Positions 60,726-64,000 of a stretch of DNA of 64,000 nucleotides are shown here, piece after piece. Origin of the DNA: JAPWJZ01 sp965279315 (GTDB lineage Bacteria; Pseudomonadota; Alphaproteobacteria; Micavibrionales; UBA2020). Below the pieces are notes generated by a model. The model searched no databases. It was given only the letters and a program-made list of their open reading frames with translations, and had not been told where the DNA came from. The first letter of the stretch is position 1, and the number at the start of each line of letters is the position of its first letter. The stretch spans positions 2,604,001 through 2,668,000 of the forward strand of contig OZ257145.1 in the NCBI GenBank assembly GCA_965279315.1, written 5' to 3'. The position numbers and the translations under genes are program-made.

Positions 60726-61442
60726 ATGGCGAAAAACACCTTCAACCAGAAATCCCCCGACCCTGCTGCCGCCGACAAGCTCGGCCTTGAACTCATCAAG
60801 GAAATTCAGGGCGACGCCGATATCGCGCATATCAAGAAACTGCTCGGCATGGGCGCAAACCTGGAAGCGCGCGACGACAAGGGCAATACCCCGCTGATCT
60901 CTTCCTCTTACCGCGCGCAATTCGATATCATGAAGGCGTTGCTGGCCGCAGGCGCGAACCCGAATGCCGAAACGCCTTCCGGCGCTTTTCCCCTCATGCT
61001 TATTTCCATCATGGGGCCGCCGGAAAAGCCCGACCACGCGCAGCTGCTGGTCGATTACAAGGCAGAGGTGGACAAGCCGTACAAGAACCTGACGCCGCTG
61101 ATGTGGGCGGCGCAGCGCGGTTTCCATGGCGTGGCGCGCGTGCTGGGCGAACATGCCGACATCATGCGCAACTCGACCGGCGGCACGCAGCAGAACGCCA
61201 TTGAATGGGCAAAATACAACCGCAAGACCGCCGTTGCCTCGCTTTTGCAAAACATGCAGGAAGCCAAGGACTTCCGCAAAGCTGAAGATGCGAAACTTGC
61301 CGCCGAAAAGGCCGTTCAGGCCGCCGCCGAGGAAAAACGCGACACGTTCGAGCACGCGATCGAAGGCATGCACACCGACCGCGCGGTAGCGGCACCGAAA
61401 GTGGCGAAGTTCAAAAAACGCAGCCCCGCCCCCCAGAAATAA
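60726..61442 (+). CDS. Ankyrin-repeat protein
   Basis: 238 residues from ATG 60726, with GGAAG upstream; GTG 60720 is an alternative. Ankyrin units NTPLISSSYRAQFDIMKALL, AFPLMLISIMGPPEKPDHAQ and LTPLMWAAQRGFHGVARVLG span about residues 55-150; a Lys/Ala helix and a basic end (FKKRSPAPQK) follow. It lacks the C-terminal domain of the 52089-55601 proteins. Confidence 0.85.
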   Translation: MAKNTFNQKSPDPAAADKLGLELIKEIQGDADIAHIKKLLGMGANLEARDDKGNTPLISSSYRAQFDIMKALLAAGANPNAETPSGAFPLMLISIMGPPEKPDHAQLLVDYKAEVDKPYKNLTPLMWAAQRGFHGVARVLGEHADIMRNSTGGTQQNAIEWAKYNRKTAVASLLQNMQEAKDFRKAEDAKLAAEKAVQAAAEEKRDTFEHAIEGMHTDRAVAAPKVAKFKKRSPAPQK

Positions 61443-61460
61443 CAATCGCCGCCCCGCCCC

Positions 61461-61474
61461 TTGACCAAAATCAA
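61461..61474. promoter_or_regulatory. FNR/Anr-type binding site
   Basis: TTGACCAAAATCAA matches TTGATNNNNATCAA at 9 of 10 fixed places. It lies 73 bp before the small membrane protein gene and upstream of a Crp/Fnr gene, so oxygen-linked regulation of this unit is likely. Confidence 0.6.
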
Positions 61475-61546
61475 GGCGGGCGCATTGCGCCCATGTTCTG
61501 ATGGTATCAGGCCACGAAAAAGGCCGGTAACAGCAGGAGAAGGAAA

Positions 61547-61738
61547 ATGGGTGCAGTCGTCAAACGGTGGTTCCCGCGCATCACGCAGGCCACATTGCTT
61601 GCCGCGATGATCGAGGTCGCGGTTGTGAACGGTCAGGCGGTCAAGGAGAGCGGTTTCGTGTGGTGGAGTTACCCTGCCCTGCTCGCCCTGTTTATCGCGG
61701 CATTCGCGATAAACCACGTGATTGACCGCAGGGATTGA
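61547..61738 (+). CDS. Small two-helix membrane protein
   Basis: 63 residues: MGAVVKRWFPRITQATLLAA at the start, with hydrophobic segments at about 11-29 and 40-58 and a charged end VIDRRD. GGAGAAGGAAAA precedes the ATG. It lies behind the FNR-type box and just before the Crp/Fnr gene. Function unknown; possibly a small oxidase- or stress-associated subunit. Confidence 0.68.
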   Translation: MGAVVKRWFPRITQATLLAAMIEVAVVNGQAVKESGFVWWSYPALLALFIAAFAINHVIDRRD

Positions 61739-61769
61739 GGACGCCAATGCGCTGCGCTATATTGAGGGC

Positions 61770-62546
61770 ATGGAACAAAGTGAGACATTTTTGCGCGGGC
61801 TGCCGTTTTTTAGCGGGCTGAATGACACGGTGGCAACGCCGTTGCTGAAGGCCGACCGCGAACGGGAACATGCGCGTGGTGAAAATATTTTCCTGCCAAA
61901 CGATGATGCGTCGCGGATGTTCATCGTGCTGGCCGGATGGGTGAAGCTGTTCCGCCAGACGCCCGATGGCGACGAAGCCATGCTGGCATTGCTGAGTGCG
62001 GGCGATATGTTCGGCGAGGCGGCGATTTTTGGCGGCGCCGGCTATCCCTTCTCCGCCGCAGCCGCCGAAGACGCCAAAGTTTTTGAAATTCCCGGTGATA
62101 CGCTCCGCACATTGGCGAAACAGGACCATGACGTGATGGTGCGGGTGATGGATTCGATGTCGCGCGAATTGCGGAACTTGCAGATGCAGAACGAACACCT
62201 TGCCTTGATGAGCGCACCGCAGCGCGTCGGCTGCCTGTTGCTGCAATTTTCAGCGGGGCTGACGGGCGCTGGCGGCGGATTCACCCTGCCCTATGATAAG
62301 TCGCTGGCGGCGGCGCGGCTGGGCATGAAACCCGAAACATTTTCACGCGCCCTGTCTCAATTGAAACCCGTCGGCGTATCGGTCGATGGCGCAGATGTGA
62401 AAATCGCGAGCTTCGCCAATCTGGTAGATTATTGTTGCGCCCATTGTTCCGCATTGCCCGGCGAATGCCCCGGTTCCCGCGCAGAAAACTGCGACCGCGC
62501 AGCGACCTGCCCGGGACGGCGCGTCATCAAAATCACCGAGAAATAA
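61770..62546 (+). CDS. Crp/Fnr family regulator with a Cys-rich C-terminal tail
   Basis: 258 residues from ATG 61770 (GAGGGC upstream). The N-terminal cyclic-nucleotide-type domain includes FIVLAGWVKLF and GDMFGEAAIFGG; the DNA-binding part SLAAARLGMKPETFSRALSQL near 180 is a winged helix. After it lies an unusual tail with seven cysteines: YCCAHCSALPGECPG, ENCDRAATCPGRR. FNR-type sensors keep their cysteines at the N terminus, so a C-terminal metal or redox site is possible. Probably linked to the FNR box at 61461. Confidence 0.88.
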   Translation: MEQSETFLRGLPFFSGLNDTVATPLLKADREREHARGENIFLPNDDASRMFIVLAGWVKLFRQTPDGDEAMLALLSAGDMFGEAAIFGGAGYPFSAAAAEDAKVFEIPGDTLRTLAKQDHDVMVRVMDSMSRELRNLQMQNEHLALMSAPQRVGCLLLQFSAGLTGAGGGFTLPYDKSLAAARLGMKPETFSRALSQLKPVGVSVDGADVKIASFANLVDYCCAHCSALPGECPGSRAENCDRAATCPGRRVIKITEK

Positions 62547-62547
62547 T

Positions 62548-63054
62548 TTAGATCGCAGGCGCTGCCGGCGGCTTGTATTTCGGCTTGCCAAGGTCGGGCG
62601 CGTCGATGTCGGGCTTTTTCGGCGCGGTTTCGCCGGTCAGCTTGTTCATCGTGTTTTCAAGTTCTTCCAATCGCGCCTGCAGCCCCTCGATCTTGCGTTT
62701 CGCGGCGGGGGAGAATTCATCCTCCAGCCCTTTTTTCAGCGTCGGGTTGCGGCGCTCGAAATCGGCGCGTTCGTTTTGCAGCGCTGTGATGGTGCGGTCG
62801 ACTTCCTGCAACGCTTTTTCCAGGCGCTTCACTTCGCGGCGATAGGTGACGAAGCTGAGGCCACTCATGGCCGCAAGCGCGGTGCCAAGCCCGCCCAATA
62901 ATGCCATGTCAGCCGCAACAGCCAGCACACCGACGCCGGTCCAGAACCCAAGCTGGATTCCCTCGCGGCGCGATGCAGTCTTGAACGCCAGCCAGCGGTC
63001 AGTCAGCTGGCGGCGTTTGTCTTCAAGCGGACGAAGCGGATCGTGTTCAGCCAT
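62548..63054 (-). CDS. Hypothetical membrane protein with coiled coil
   Basis: 168 residues from MAEHDPLRPLEDKRRQL, whose ATG lies two bases after the stop of the M20 gene with GAAGGCG upstream. A hydrophobic part (FWTGVGVLAVAADMALLGG and on to about 65) is followed by a coiled coil (KRLEKALQEVDRTITALQNE to LEELENTMNKLTG) and a Pro/Lys end. No family recognised. Co-transcribed with the amidohydrolase. Confidence 0.68.
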   Translation of the reverse strand: MAEHDPLRPLEDKRRQLTDRWLAFKTASRREGIQLGFWTGVGVLAVAADMALLGGLGTALAAMSGLSFVTYRREVKRLEKALQEVDRTITALQNERADFERRNPTLKKGLEDEFSPAAKRKIEGLQARLEELENTMNKLTGETAPKKPDIDAPDLGKPKYKPPAAPAI

Positions 63055-63056
63055 TT

Positions 63057-64000
63057 TTATTTCGCCTTCAGCCATGTTTCAGCCATGCGCACCCAATAGG
63101 CGGCACCGACCGGCAGCACATCGTCGTTGAAATCGTAATGCGGGTTATGCAGGCCGGGATCGTTCGCGGTCTTGCCGGCGCCAAGCGCGATATACGCGCC
63201 GGGCGATGCCTGCAGGAAATACGCGAAATCTTCGCCACCCATCGTGGGGGTGAAGGGCAGGACTTTATCTTTGCCCACAACATCCGCCGCAACCTTGCGC
63301 GCAAATTCGGTTTCGGCAACCGAATTGACGACCGAAGGATAACCCTGTTTCCATGTCACTTCGACATTCGCGCCGAACGCATCGGCAACCGATTTCACGA
63401 CATGGCGGAGTTTTTCCTCCAGCATCTTGCGCGTCTCCGGCTTGAACGCGCGCACGGTGCCCCCAAGCTCGACGGTATCGGGAACGACGTTCAGGCTTTC
63501 GGTGCCCGCATGGAATTTACAGACCGAAATCACCGCGCTGTCGGCGGGATCGACGGTGCGCGACACGATGTGCTGGATCGCGGATACAATCTGCGCGCCG
63601 CAGACGATCGGGTCAATCGTGGTATGCGGGAATGCGGCATGGCCGCCCTTGCCCTGCACAGTCACGCGAAAGGTGTCTGTCGAGGCAGTCATCGGGCCTT
63701 CGCAAATCGCAAAAGTGCCTTCGGGCTGCCACGGCCAGTTGTGCATGCCGAACACGGCCTCGCACGGGAATTTGTCGAAGAAACCTTCCTGCACCATCAC
63801 ATTGCCGCCGCCGCCGCCTTCTTCCGCAGGCTGGAAAATCGCATAGACCGTGCCGTCGAAATCGCGCGTTTCGGCAAGGTGTTTTGTCGCCGCCAGCAGC
63901 ATGGCGGTGTGGCCGTCATGGCCGCAGGCATGCATCTTGCCGGAGATTTTCGACGAATGTTTGCAGTTCGTTTCTTCAAGGATGTTGAGTGCGTCAAGAT
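63057..64000 (-). CDS. M20 family amidohydrolase (hippurate hydrolase-like), start outside the window
   Basis: 314 codons visible; the frame stays open to base 64000, so the start lies beyond the window. HACGHDGHTAM near the visible start, PAEEGGGGGNVMVQEGFF, FGMHNWP and the late GGEDFAYFLQASPGAYIALG hold the metal ligands and active-site residues of M20D aminoacylase/hippurate hydrolases. The family cleaves N-acyl amino acids or related amides. Visible part looks intact. Confidence 0.9.
   Translation of the reverse strand, partial: LDALNILEETNCKHSSKISGKMHACGHDGHTAMLLAATKHLAETRDFDGTVYAIFQPAEEGGGGGNVMVQEGFFDKFPCEAVFGMHNWPWQPEGTFAICEGPMTASTDTFRVTVQGKGGHAAFPHTTIDPIVCGAQIVSAIQHIVSRTVDPADSAVISVCKFHAGTESLNVVPDTVELGGTVRAFKPETRKMLEEKLRHVVKSVADAFGANVEVTWKQGYPSVVNSVAETEFARKVAADVVGKDKVLPFTPTMGGEDFAYFLQASPGAYIALGAGKTANDPGLHNPHYDFNDDVLPVGAAYWVRMAETWLKAK

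Overview
The window is a GC-rich chromosomal segment (GC content judged by eye only) that looks alphaproteobacterial. The carB-greA pair, an ELM1-family protein beside trxB, a strict-anaerobe-free gene set (katG with a Fur/PerR regulator, phenylalanine and tyrosine degradation), an intracellular PHA depolymerase and an elongator tRNA-Met of alphaproteobacterial type all fit that group. I cannot name a genus; an uncultured Rhodospirillales- or Micavibrionales-like lineage is a guess. Both ends cut genes: carB lacks its start and an M20 amidohydrolase lacks its start.

Layout. 1-9.2 kb: carB, greA, a DUF1428 protein, two unknown minus-strand genes, an overlapping pair of von Willebrand A-like proteins, an Lrp/AsnC regulator, ELM1-trxB and an AT-rich two-helix membrane protein. 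9.2-12.9 kb: a repeat-rich stretch with a leucine-rich-repeat gene lying between two direct copies of a ~193-bp composite repeat, then a DUF2177 membrane protein and an ankyrin protein. 13-24.6 kb: a hydrolase divergent from a cysteine desulfurase and a ferredoxin, Crp/Fnr and Fur/PerR regulators with katG, a P-type ATPase flanked by two related small proteins, mnmA with an unusual leader and flanking 82-bp repeats, and tRNA-Met. 24.6-33 kb: hemerythrin and zinc metallopeptidase genes, a two-component signalling island, a lone HELGH protein and a TRIC-type channel. 33-40.6 kb: a copper/SCO-like operon and three tandem paralogues with a duplicated zincin-like domain. 40.6-48 kb: small unknown genes and two FAD/NAD(P)-binding paralogues separated by hairpins, then a 54-codon gene behind palindromes. 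48-57 kb: MBL hydrolase, metF, hppD plus a fumarylacetoacetase-family gene, a four-gene ankyrin operon with a common C-terminal domain, and phhA. 57-64 kb: YqgE, GNAT-like protein, PHA depolymerase, another ankyrin protein, an FNR-type box, a small membrane protein, a Crp/Fnr regulator with a cysteine-rich tail, and the M20 amidohydrolase.

How genes may work together: phhA, hppD and the fumarylacetoacetase-family gene are steps of aerobic phenylalanine/tyrosine breakdown, with the ankyrin operon wedged between them and no homogentisate dioxygenase in the window. Fur/PerR with KatG is a peroxide defence unit. DUF2946, a His-rich membrane protein, a CxxCxxC protein and SCO form a probable copper-handling operon. 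The strongest candidates for undescribed biology are the ankyrin operon with its shared C-terminal domain (52089-55601), the three active/pseudo-zincin tandem paralogues (35687-39733), and the mnmA leader whose peptide copies the start of MnmA (23067-23159).
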